Shown here one piece after another: positions 24,330-35,278 of a stretch of DNA of 64,000 nucleotides. Position numbers and translations under genes: made by a program. The DNA is from Sarcomyxa edulis (Eukaryota > Basidiomycota > Agaricomycetes > Agaricales > Mycenaceae): assembly GCA_009761415.1 (NCBI GenBank), contig QUOL01000021.1, forward strand, positions 310,001-374,000, given 5' to 3'. Every line of letters begins with the position of its first letter. Positions within the stretch are counted from its first letter, which is position 1. The notes under the pieces are model-generated. The model saw only the letters and a program-made list of their open reading frames with translations. It was not told the DNA's origin and did no database searches.

Positions 24330-24915
24330 ATGATCATAATACCCTCACGCGAGGTTGCTTTGCCTCCGTCGACCTCTGCATCCGCTTCCGACCCCTTGCA
24401 TCCATATGTTAGGACTGATATCATCGCATATTTGTGTGAGTCTTCTTCCATCGATCGCGTTATCACCTTCAGCCTGACTGAGCTCTTCTCGATCAGGTCT
24501 ATTCATCTTTCTCGTCTCTTCCCTTTCCTGGTTGGGTTACAGGAAGTGGAATAAAGTCACCAGAACGGCACCATCCACGTCTCAAACGGAGAGCCCCTCA
24601 CACTCTAGCACTGTAGAGCGCTGGAAGGCGCACAAGAAATTGATGCACATCCTACCACACTCTCGTTCCGCTGCGACTCACCCCATCCCTGTCACCATCC
24701 CCCTCTCCCAAACTCACCTATGGGTGCGCAGCCGCAGCGTAGGGCAGCACCGCATCGATTATCCTTATGCCCATCCTGATCATGGTCGATCGACCATTTC
24801 GGTGCAATCAGAAGCCACTTTAGTCGATGACGTCGCAGGACGATCTGAGTATTCCCATGCTCCGTCTTTGGCGGTGAACGTGCCCCGACCTGCCGCAGCT
24901 CGCACAAGACGTTGA
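24330..24915 (+). CDS. Small single-pass membrane protein, unknown function
   Basis: Not recognised. Exons 24330-24435 and 24497-24915 (61-bp intron, CTGAC branch point) give 174 residues. The intron falls inside the only membrane helix, which reads IIAYLCLFIFLVSSLSWLGY once spliced and is followed by the basic RKWNKVTR. By the positive-inside rule the Ser/His-rich C-terminal domain (about residues 55-174) would face the cytosol. No catalytic motif is seen. The membrane helix appears only after splicing, which is good evidence that the model is right. Confidence 0.65.
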
Positions 24916-25337
24916 CATGTATCCTTGGGTATATTGTTGCTCGTCAAACGCGTATTTCCGTTCCCTTCGCCTCCAAGCTCTTCCAAGCCTCATCCATCCC
25001 GTCTCCTCCGTCTCCTCGTCATTCGTCCTCGCGCATTGGCAATAGAACTTGTGTGTATTGGAAACATGCACTTACCATAGGCGTCATGGGATGTCGACCA
25101 TCTCAACTGCCTAGTGCACTAAATATCTTCTCTCTTCTCGTCCCAGTGCTCGTCACGCTGGTTCCTGGCCATCCCAATCATCTAATCCCGTAACTCCCAC
25201 GACCACAACTATCTATAAAGCAATCGAATTGTTGTATCTGTAACTCTCATATCTCACATTGCATGTACTTACATACACACACACATATATATATCGTACT
25301 TACGAAGGCTAGTCCTCGCAGTACACCAATCGGCTTA
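24916..25337. other. Convergent intergenic region with short microsatellite
   Basis: Shared 3' region of the genes at 24330 (+) and 25338 (-). It holds a short (AC)n(AT)n run around 25273-25294 and nothing else recognisable. Confidence 0.5.
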
Positions 25338-26518
25338 TCACAGTAATGGCTTCGTGATATGGTCGTTTCCCACACTTAGTCCCTTCTCGACACCTTCCAC
25401 GAAAACTCCGGAATATATCAGTCCCTCAGTCGTTCCCTCTTGTATACCGAAGTGTACTACATCAGCCTGGTCTGCAGGACTGTCCGCCGGGTTTGCGAGA
25501 GGAAGCTACAGCCCAAATCAATAGTCAGTACTCACAGAATGGTCGTCATCACCAACTCAATACTCCTTACCTTGAGCAAGGCAATATGGAAATCTCCCTG
25601 TCCAGTAGGCCCTTCCGCTACACTCAAGTTAGGAACAACCTCAGTGACAGCTCTGAGCTCTTCATCGTCCTCCGAGTAGAACGCCGCCAGGGTCCGGTGA
25701 TCCCAATCGACCTGAACTGCAAAATTATGCCAGATGTGGGAAGAGAATGGCGTGGTAAACAGGATGTTTGAAGCATGATCAAGGACTTGTAATGAATGGG
25801 CGTTCGGAGCTGGTAGAGGGCCTGTAGGATCGGTAAAAAGTGATCCTGATGATCTCTGTCAGCGAACCTTCCTCCATTACATGATTCGGAATTCGCGCAC
25901 CCAACTGAATCCCAAAAACATGAGACCCATCGTCAGGCTCAATCCACACGATCTGATATTCGTGCGTATAGTTCAAAGGATGTTCTTCATCCTTCATAAT
26001 AGAGAAATGGAACACGGTAGTCCCGTTTTCCATTATCGGAACGAGCGTCGTATGATCCCCGTCCCCATTCGGAGGTTGGGCGATGAGGTCTGTGCGTCGG
26101 AATCCATATTGTGGAGTCGAGCCGCCTGGGATGAAAATTGAGGTGTTGTCTATCCTTACGGAGACAGGTTGTTCGATCGTTCGAAATATATCTTCATTCC
26201 AGAGAGGAGTAGGGGCAAGAGAATGGCCTAGCAGCGTAGAATACTAATGAAAAATGGGATATAAATCAATTAGCAGATTCATTGATGCATAGATACTCGC
26301 GTGAGTGGCATTCTCTGTAGCGCCTTTGACAATACTGGTTCCACAGAATCAATGAAGTCGGACAGAACAATGTATACTGCCCATGCGTACGTCAAAAACG
26401 GTCCTGTCGACGTGTCCAAATCGCTGTTCGTCACGTTGAAAGGAACTCGTCCATCAAAGATGATGGGAGTGGCTGAGATTGACAGAGCAATAAGTGGGAG
26501 CAACTTGAGAGCAATCAT
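25338..26518 (-). CDS. Secreted glycoside hydrolase family 131 protein
   Basis: GH131 enzymes are fungal secreted beta-glucanases with exo-/endo-beta-1,3/1,4/1,6 activity. Five exons (26518-26391, 26334-26301, 26243-25901, 25845-25571, 25505-25338) give 315 residues. A signal peptide (MIALKLLPLIALSISATP) precedes the family opening IIFDGRVPFNVTNSDLDTS. Then come IVKGATENATHYSTLLGHSL, TELIAQ-like FRRTDLIAQ, VFHFSIMKDEEHPLNYTHEYQIVWIE and SHIWHNFAVQVDWDHRTLAAFYS. The second intron must use a GC donor (CAC|GCGAGT) to join THYSTLLG. The first intron lies at phase 2 in LDTSTGPFLT|IV. Extracellular plant-cell-wall location is inferred from the family and the signal peptide. Confidence 0.88.
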
Positions 26519-27738
26519 AGATGGTCACCAACTTACATATTCCCCTTAACAGCCTGTTAAATATTCGAGGAAATGGATGAACGTCGGCCAATTGGACAAG
26601 GTGATATCTCGGAAAAGCGGAAGAAATTTTGGAGGCCTGTTTAAGGGCTTTCGAAGCCAGAAACAGTGGGTAGTACACCAAAGTGTATCTATCTATGTCA
26701 TTCAGCAACATTTATAGCTAAAGATAAGCTGATTGCTGGATCAATCTTCGTAGTAAGTGCAGACTCTGAGATACCTGGCACGAATTGTTTGGTGTAAGTG
26801 CCAGCGTGCGCCCGAACAGCGGATATTGAGTCGTCGATCCTGGCTGCAAAGAGTAGATTGAAAGGATTAAGATACATGGTGGTCCCGGAGTGCCAAAGTG
26901 CCATGTCCTGTTCTAGTCCTGGCCTGGGAGCACAGTCACGGTCATTGTAACTTGAAATAAGCAAAGTTTTTGGGCCAGGTATGTGACTGTATCTTGACTG
27001 TATCAGTCTTCTGGAGGTGGAGGGGAGAGAACTAGATACCAGATTCTTATGCCATGGTTCCAGGATGGTTTATACTCGTGGGCCTCAGATGCAGAGAGAC
27101 ATTTGGACGGAAGAAAACTCGGAGTGCCAGGGAGAGGCACGCTGCCACACAGGAAATCTCCGAGCCGATGTGCTCACGTGCTCCTCACGGCAGCGATTTC
27201 TCTTTTCTTTCCTTTTCTTTCCTTCCAAGTTCCCTCTCGACTAAGTAGCATCGGGCTTGTTCTTCCTCTTTCCCAAGCATCTTTGCCACCAGTGCAGGTG
27301 GTTTATTCAAGATTACATCTGAAGCAGATCAGAGCGACGCTGGTGATGGCCTGACAAACGCCATGTTAATGTTAACGTTCTTCTCATGTCTTTTCTTAGT
27401 CGTCCATGGTCCGGCATCGCCGGCAGCCATATTTCCTTTTGTTCTCTGGGAGACTCGGACTTCGACGTTGTTGAACCGCCCCTCGGATAAAAGGCTGTGG
27501 TTGACGAAATGCTAGATGTTTGCATTCCTCTTTTCTCTTCCTTATTCTTATGCGGGACCTTACCGTCAAGAACAAATGTGCAAAATGTGCACTGGAAGGA
27601 TTCAGACCCGACAGACTGGACTCGGACACTTCGGATCTGGAAGCTGGAAGCTGGCTGTGCCAGCGTGCTCACGACTGCTTCAAACCCTCTAGGCTGTCGG
27701 TATATATTTGCCCTTGACATTTTGTGGACTTCACAACA
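26519..27738. other. Intergenic region, 1.2 kb
   Basis: Upstream regions of the divergent GH131 (minus) and F-box (plus) genes. No gene was recognised. A CT/TTCC-rich tract lies around 27197-27235. A TATATAT at 27701-27707 lies 32-38 bp before the F-box ATG and implies a very short leader if used. Confidence 0.45.
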
Positions 27739-28876
27739 ATGGCCTCCTCATTACCGACGGAGCTCCACGAGGTCATCTTCCAACACTTAAAGAACCGCGA
27801 CTTATCCATGCTCTGTACTGTATCACGGAGAGTTCGAATCGAGGCCGAACGTCTACTCTATCGTGACCTATCTCTTCCTCAGATAAAAGATCTCAAAGCA
27901 TGGTGTTTTGTAGTCACCAGGCGCCCCGAAATTGCTCTTCATATTCGATCTCTCTCCATTACTATGCCCTCCATCGTTGGGTTTTGCCTCAGTGACTTGC
28001 CTGGTTTTACTCAAAACCTGAAGCTATGCACCAACCTCCGCGAGCTCGAGATGCACGGATCCGGGGACTACAGTTTCCTATCAAGCCATACATTCCATCC
28101 TTGGCTGCTCGAAGGAGCCTCTTTTCGTCTTACGAAATTTGTCAATACCTATTTCGCAGCTTCCTCTCTTCTCGGATTCCTCGCCTCCCAGCCCGACATT
28201 TCCATCTTGACCCTTCCCTCACCCAGCGAGAGTATCACCCTTCCAAACACTATACTACCTAACCTTCGTGTCGTCGATCTTGACTGGGATACTTTGAAAT
28301 TGATCGAAAACCCTCGGAAAATCGAGCACGCTCGCATCAATCTATCGTGGCTTTTCGGTAACGTGCAGGCGGATGTGTTTTGGCCATTACGTTCATTCCC
28401 CTGTCTCAGAAGCGTAACCGTCAAAAAACGGCAGGCGCATTACATCTCAATGGCCGTCATTGTCACTTTTATCGCCGAAGCACTTCCTGAATTGAAGGAT
28501 TTCACTATCGTCGACGATGACATTTTCAAGGTGATGTTTCTCGGATTCAGAAATACAGCATGATTATTGATTCAATTGTCAGGCCCCAGCATCTCTCAAC
28601 GCGCTAACCAAATTTCGACATCTGGAATACTTGACCATCCAACCATCATTGGATGCTCGTCACGTAGTTTCACTACCCCCAGGGAAAGCCAGGGGAATTT
28701 ATGAGCCTCTTGCTCGGCCCATCGTTGCTGCTTGCAGCCCATCTCTCCGTCGTCTCATTATCGGGTTACCACCCCTCGAGTGCGTTGGTTTCAACATCAA
28801 AGCGGATAGTCGTGATCTTGAATACGAAGGTATTGTCAATCTCGAGGAAGAAAATTGGGAAAGAGGGCGAGTCTAG
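27739..28876 (+). CDS. F-box / LRR-like protein, copy 2
   Basis: Predicted SCF ubiquitin-ligase adaptor. Exons 27739-28530 and 28583-28876 join phase 0 (52-bp intron), 361 residues. The F-box reads LPTELHEVIFQHLKNRDLSMLCTVSRRV. Leucine-rich segments follow: LALHIRSLSI, LCTNLRELEMHGS, ILPNLRVVDLDWD, LPELKDFTIVDDD. The C-terminus ends YEGIVNLEEENWERGRV. This corresponds to EGLIDSDEVDWTKVY of the minus-strand F-box gene at 3748, and each gene has a single late phase-0 intron, so the two are paralogues about 23 kb apart. The start is the ATG of MASSLPTEL; the upstream GTG codon in the same frame is not used. Confidence 0.87.
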
Positions 28877-29189
28877 ACTAATAGGTGCGGATCCTCAGGC
28901 TTCATACCCGAGAGATATCTATATCGACTTCTCGTGATCCAGAATCAGCACTGTTAGAACCTTTCTATCCTTACCATATATCCCTATCGTTAGCTTACGC
29001 CCTGGTTGGATTCATGCTTCTCTATAGAACGTCACCCGAATGGTGTGTTTCAGTGGACTTTGAATTATTATGTGTACAGTGCAGATTCCCATTTTGCATC
29101 ACCTTGTGTAGCTATTTTCATTACTGGGGTAATCATTTGTATCGCACATCTTGATTCCCCATTCTTCTTTTACTCACCATCTCCTCGTC

Positions 29190-29490
29190 AGGTCTGTCAC
29201 CGTCAAGAAACCTCGGTCCCTCGGCATCGAATCCTTCTGCCAAACTTGCGTATACTTGAAGTTCAGACTAATGACTATACAAACCTCTCCGTTCTCCTCT
29301 GTTCTCATCTAGAATCGCATTTGAAAACATCTGAAATATCAATTCGCAAAGTCATCATCAACCTCCATCAGCTTCGCTCTTTCCTCACATGCGCATCTAT
29401 CTCTGATAAGATACGAAATATAGACGGTCTGATGACTAGCTGTGGGACCATCTATGGGGCATCCGGTCCATTCAAGTACCGGCCTTCCTA
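29190..29490 (+). pseudogene. Probable remnant of an F-box/LRR gene
   Basis: Directly after the F-box gene, the + strand carries RSVTVKK again (29190-29210, in one frame). This is the same string as in the intact gene (LRSVTVKKRQA). In another frame follow LPNLRILEVQTNDYTN, LLCSHLESHLKTSEISIRKV and IINLHQLRSFL. These look like LRR segments, but the frame changes and stops interrupt any join, and there is no F-box. It is best read as a broken third copy. The evidence is motif similarity only. Confidence 0.4.
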
Positions 29491-29572
29491 AGCCTCTCCG
29501 ATTCGCATCCTTTGACCTCCACCATCTAATTCTCTGTCCATCAGCACCAACAACAGCATCAACGCTAACATA

Positions 29573-31230
29573 ATGTCGACAGTACCATTTTCTGCTCCAG
29601 GGTTGTCCGAAGACACGTCCATCGCGCCTTACAAATGGTCTTCGTACATGCTAGGGATATACTTCAGCATGAAACCTCCTCTCTTCGGAACCACCGACCT
29701 TTCTGAGGTAGAAGAACAAGCTCGGCGAGCCTTGAAGGACTATCCTAGTATATGACATCAATTCTCATATCATGTCCTACCTGCTAATGATTCTCATCGA
29801 CATTAGGCGCCTTCATGTACGCCGGTGGGAGCGCTGGTACCAATTCGACCTACCGCGCGAATCTCAGAGCATTCGAGAAATTCAGGATCATTCCTCGGAT
29901 GCTCGTAGACGCGTCCGTCCGAAACTTGGAGGTACGTCGAAGTCATCGAACTGTGATCTTGTGCATCATCGTCCTCACTGATACCTCAACATTAGACAAC
30001 TATATTTGGCGTCAAGTATCCTTGTCCTATATTCATGGCACCTATCGGTGTGCAGGGAATATTCAGTGCAGAGGGTGAATTAGCAGCTGCTCGTGCGGCG
30101 AAGAATCTCGGTGTACCGTTCATCATGAGTACTGCATCTTCTCGTAGTCTCGAGAGCGTTGCCAAGGAAAACGGAGATGGGCATCGCTGGTACCAATTAT
30201 ACTGGTAATTCCTACTCCCCTCTGTTTCTTACCTCGAAAATTGAAGTACTTCATAGGCCAAGAACCAATGATGTCGCCCTATCAATCATCAACAGAGCCA
30301 AGGCCAGCGGATTTTCAGCTTTGGTGGTCACTCTCGACACGATGACCATCGGCTGGCGCCCTCACGATCTCGCCAAGAGCTATATGCCTTTCGCTCACGG
30401 TTGGGGTATTCAAATTGGTCTCTCCGATCCTGTGTTTATGGCACGATACAACCTCCAGCCAGTGCACGAGTCTCCGAAATTCCCCTATGACCACGAGGAG
30501 CAGAACGACCTTATCGAGGCGGGTGACGAGGCTGCCAAGGAGTCCATGCGTTTGGGGGTCGAATGGCTGAAGGAGTGCAATTCTGGTTTGTTCCGCAGCT
30601 GGGAGGATTTGAAGTTTATCAGAGATAATTGGGAAGGGCCGTTGGTCTTGAAAGGAATTCAAAGTGTATCGGTGCGTTTCATACTGAAGCTATAAGAGTA
30701 TACACACGACCCCCTTCTGTTCACCAGGACGCCGAAAAAGCGTTGGAACACGGCGTCAACGGGATCGTCGTCTCAAACCACGGTGATTTACTTCGTTAAA
30801 CATGATGCGCGTCTTTCTGAACCATCCCAACGATAGGTGGCCGACAGGTCGATGGTGCTATCCCTTCCCTATACGCACTAAAGAACATAATGGCGTCACC
30901 CAAGATTCAAGCCGCGCAAAAAAGCGGTCAACTCACTGTTCTGTTCGATTCTGGAATCCGTAATGGACCTGATATCATCAAGGCTATGGCTCTCGGTGCT
31001 CAGGCTGTTTTAGGTGCGTGATCATATATCATATTCGTGGAATACCGCTCATGTGCGTAGTGGGGAGACCTTGGTTGTACGGGGCGGCGGTGGCTGGACA
31101 GGCTGGTGTGGAAGAAGTCCTCAAGATTATCATGGGAGATCTTGATACCACTCTTGGACTCTCGGGATACCAGAGTCTCGCTGATATTCAGGGGAAGGGA
31201 GACGAGGTCGTCACTTTGGTAGATCTCTGA
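29573..31230 (+). CDS. FMN-dependent 2-hydroxyacid oxidase (lactate oxidase / lactate 2-monooxygenase-like)
   Basis: Member of the FMN-dependent alpha-hydroxyacid dehydrogenase family, which oxidises L-lactate, glycolate or similar acids. Exons 29573-29747, 29807-29931, 29996-30204, 30257-30671, 30728-30782, 30837-31013 and 31061-31230 give 441 residues. Visible motifs: YAGGSAGTNSTYRANLRAFEKF, FMAPIGVQGIFSAEGELAAARA, FIMSTASSRSLE, GHRWYQLYWPRTND, ALVVTLDT, LVLKGIQSV and the active-site signature VVSNHGGRQVDG (His326). LFDSGIRNGPDIIKAMALGA and VGRPWLYG bind the phosphate of FMN. There is no cytochrome b5 domain or targeting peptide, so it is not a cytochrome b2. The length fits cytosolic oxidases or lactate 2-monooxygenase. 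The exact substrate cannot be told from sequence. Confidence 0.93.
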
Positions 31231-31402
31231 AAGAATGTAGTCAGTATTATGTGTAATGTTTGTATGTATGTATCAAGCAGAGTTCGAATATTAGTGACTT
31301 CGTGCGTCTGCTTGTTCAGAATAAACCAACAGTAGAAGCCGAATCTCAAACGTATTAGAATCTATACATATTGGGGGGAAAACACAGTTGATACCAAATA
31401 TA

Positions 31403-32944
31403 TCAATCAAGAGGAGGGAATTCCTCCTTCTCATCGAGTCGCGAACGATCCACACTAGGGTGATGCAGTGCATTCATCTCCATCTCCTCGTGTGCAAAAT
31501 CATCTATACGGAGTGGTCGGATTTTGAATCCCTACGCATGTGATTCGTCAAGACCTATACCTCACATGGAGTGGCGTTGGGACTTACTTCTAATTGTCCT
31601 TGAGCCAGTAACCCCGTGTCGTCGCCAATTTCTCTGACGTACTCACGTACGGGGACCATAGCAGCATTCCGACATAGTTCTTTCAGGTCTGATCCGGAGA
31701 GACCTTCTGAGCGTTCTGCAAGAGTTTGCATGGGGAATGACGCTTCAAGAGGGGTATTTTGAAGCATCTGGATAGAGGGAAGACAGGATATATGAACAAA
31801 TGTAAAAGACGGAGACAAAGAGGAGGAACGCACAAGATTGAGGATTTTCAATCTTTGTTGAACGTCAGGAAGACCAACGGCAAACCGTTTAGGCATTCGT
31901 CGTAGGATCGCGGAATCAATATCGGTGGGTCTATTCGTAGCGCCTAGGACTAGTATTCGGTCGGACGAAGATAGTAGACCATCCCAAAGACTATGCAGTC
32001 CCATGTTAGCACTTGTGGAATATAGGTACGCCGATTGTTACACACGTCATGAACTCAGCTTTCATCATGCCTGTAACCTCATGATCTCCCTTTGTTCTCT
32101 CTCGCAAAAAGGAATCGATTTCGTCGATGAAAATGATACTCGGTTGCGTCTTCCTTGCAAGACTGAATAGCCCAGCGACGAGTTTATTGGATTCGCCATA
32201 CCACTTGTTCGTTAGAACGGAAGCAGCGATGTTGATGAATGTTGCACCAGATTCTTTTGCCAGCGCTTTTGCTAGCATAGTTTTTCCACAGCCTGGAGGA
32301 CCATAGAGCAAGACTCCTTTGGGTGCGCCAAGAAGGGAAGAAGAGGAGGTGAAGAGGGTGGGGTAGAGGAGCGGGTATATAATGGATTCACGAAGTGACG
32401 ATATGATAGGGTCAAGGCCTCCGATGTCTGTGAGGTTGTTCCGATTAAAACTCCTGGGGGTAGATGTCTATAACGCCCTACATACCTGAGAATCGAACTG
32501 GAATGTCGTCCGGATGTATAACCTCATTCGCGACGGTTCCTGCGTGGGTTCAGCTCTGTTTGTATAGTTCACGACGACTAGACGTACGTTCATATTCATC
32601 AAGCTTCAAATCCTTGTGCCCCAGCTTTTTCAAGGCCTCCAATTGTTTCGTTTTGACATCGCTCTTCTTGTCGGGTGATACTGAGTCAAGAACCCACTGC
32701 TCCGTGCAATCATATATCAGATAAAGCACCAAAGTCGATGATCGTATGTACAAACCCGCATTGTATAATACAAGGCTGCCTTGCGTGCACGTTTAGTAAA
32801 ACACGAAAGATATCTTAGTCGGTCAAACGCACTTGAGAAGCCACGAAAAGAGCCACTGATTTCTCCGGTCAGCCCAATTTGAATCTATCTCAATTGTGAG
32901 CACTCACCATCCAACATCGCCCGCTTGGTGCTAGACGCAACCAT
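31403..32944 (-). CDS. MSP1: MSP1/ATAD1 AAA-ATPase (membrane protein extractase)
   Basis: Removes mislocalised tail-anchored proteins from the mitochondrial outer membrane. Nine exons (32944-32908, 32855-32833, 32779-32756, 32696-32588, 32539-32486, 32427-32046, 31990-31834, 31767-31588, 31531-31403), 364 residues. The N-terminal helix is assembled from three very short exons (37, 23 and 24 nt): [21 protein letters not shown]. Then come [16 protein letters not shown], Walker A GPPGCGKT (125-132), the pore loop KWYGES, Walker [10 protein letters not shown] (179-187), sensor [15 protein letters not shown] (Arg fingers) and [16 protein letters not shown]. Length and order are those of Msp1. The acceptor of the third intron could lie 3 nt earlier, adding one Gln. 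Confidence 0.93.
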
Positions 32945-35278
32945 TTTGCCGTGAGAGTAGTTGGAGAGGAGCAATTTGAATTTCTCGAGGCGCAGTCACG
33001 TCTAGTCACACGTCATCCGGTCTCACCAGACTTCCACGTTTCAAGATTCGAAGGCGACTCGAAGGCAATTTTGGAATTCTCACCAGGAGTGCCGTAATTT
33101 TGATCTCTACTGGCTTTGTGGATTCCCATTTTCCAAAACCTCAAGAATGACCGGGAGCCCGTTCCAACATCGTTTCGTTAATTTACTGGGTCAAGGATTC
33201 GGGATAAGTAATTGGGCCAGCCTCTATTCCAGCATTATTTGTGATCTCCAGGTTGCAAGAACCCAGAATACAAGCTACAGAACTTTACATAGAGAGAAGA
33301 AGGGACCTGGGAGCTGTAAGGGCTCCAAGGGTAGTGTGTGAACTCACTGTTCAGGATGGTTAATCAAACGGGACGGGTGATACGCCGGGTGTTCTGCTCT
33401 TCTCGAAGATCGGTAAGTTATGCCTGTGTAAGCAACTCTGAGTCTTTACCTGCAGGAGTTTATCGACAGACGTCTCATGTTTTTGCGTTCTCAATTCTCA
33501 ATTCTCATATCTACTCACTCTGGCGTGCTATTCCACCGCACAGTGAGTCTGCTACCTGTTCAAGTGGTCATTAACACCTAGGCATTCATTTTCTGAGTAT
33601 TACACAGATCAGAATATTTCAAGTTGGATTTTTGACTGTCCGTTTGCTTTGCAACGCCGAGTGCAAGCTGAGCGAGTGTTTGACACGCCTCGATTTCAGC
33701 TGAAACCTGACTGACATACTCTATAACAATGTCAATATCATTGCTATAAGTTGGTGACCCTCTAAATGGCGCCCTTCCAAAGGGTTCTGTTTGCAACCAC
33801 CAAAAATAAATTTTACGCGTCAAATGCGGCGCGTCAATTTCGGCCCACGTGACCTTATTTCGCCGGTATTTTGCTTCCGCTAATTGTTGCAATCGTGCAT
33901 TCCAAATGCACCTTCATCATGAAGCGTAGGGAACCAAATTCCATCGTCCTTCATAGAGAGGACTACATCTGCTCGATGATATCCCATATGATGTTCATAC
34001 ATCTACCGAGAAAGAATTTGGAAGGACAGGGAAAGGACGCACCGACCGTTGATAGGAGGCAGGATATCACTGGATATCAGCATTCTTGAGATGCAGACAA
34101 TTTAGGTAGTAGTCGCAATACATACCATACAGAAGTGTACTTCAACTACAAAGGCACGACCTCAGGGCAAGAAACCAAACCCAGGCCATACATGAGCCAC
34201 ACGAAAAAGATGCAAACACGAAGAGAGAGAAGACCATCTGAAACGACGACGAGATACAAATAGGAGACGACATGAGTCTTTGTGTGCTGACGGACAGAGC
34301 AAACACGACAAAAAACAAGCAGCGACTACGCAGGAAACAGGAAACGCGCAGTGAAAGGAATGCAACAGATGCAAGGCGGCAATCACAAAGGCATCTGATA
34401 CAGAAAAGGATAGGTATGTTCAGGAGGACAAAATCAAAAACGAGCAACATGGGGAAGAAGTGAAGAGGCGGGTTGGTGAGAATTCGAAAAAGAAGAAACA
34501 CATCGTGATGTCGGGACGTCCAGGACGTCCACCGCTCAAGCGACCCGAAAACCCGCCGATGGAACGTCCGAAATGCCGTGTCACTGGAAAGAGCAGAGCC
34601 ATATAGCAATACAAGCACCAACGACCTATCTCATGAAGAGTAACGAGCGCGATACGTGGACATGTGAAGGTATGGGTCCAAGTTTGAGTCCACGGATGAC
34701 CACAAACAAGCGCTGATCCCGGGATGTTGCGGTCCCCATGATCTGAGTTAGCCGTTATCGATGAAGTGAATCAGACTGACCCATTAGATCTCTACGAAAG
34801 AAGGATCCAAATTCCAGAAGTTGGAACCGAGATTGCGTTCCAACAAAATCTCATTCCCGTTTCGGGTGATTCGCACACCACGTGACGAGAACGCGCTGCG
34901 GTGCATGTCGGTAATGATCGCGTCGCGTCGATATCAGAATCTTACGTGAAGGCAAGGAAGGACGCTCTGCAAAATTTGATTAGAAGCCTAGACGCACAGC
35001 GAGTGGAGTTATGCTTTCTAATATGCATGTGAAAAGGGTCCCTCACCGGGAGCATCTCCCAATATTGATGACATGAGTTTATCGTCTTTAGCACACACGC
35101 TAGTGTTCATACACAGGACCAGTGAAAGGCCAAGTTTGTATAATTGGCGAATAATTGCAAGCCACGTCCAAGATAGTATACATGTACACTATAAAAACAG
35201 ATCGAGCCGTCAATGATCATTTCATTGTGTGGAGTGGAGGAGACAACGAAGGACCCACAAAGAATTGGGACTGCGATA
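32945..35278. other. Long intergenic stretch, 2.3 kb, no gene recognised
   Basis: Upstream of MSP1 and downstream of the lipase gene. Open frames occur (33578-33892 minus, 34142-34621 minus). None has an intron-supported extension, start context or family motif, and the second is a low-complexity Phe/Ser/Cys-rich frame. Nothing else was identified. This is the longest stretch in the window without a supported gene or a recognisable remnant. Confidence 0.5.

Noticed and set aside
27724..27738. Five extra codons before the F-box protein start
   Set aside because: The upstream codon is GTG; the ATG at 27739 fits the paralogue.
34142..34621. 159-codon minus-strand frame
   Set aside because: Low-complexity Phe/Ser/Cys/Leu composition, no family motif, no intron or promoter support.
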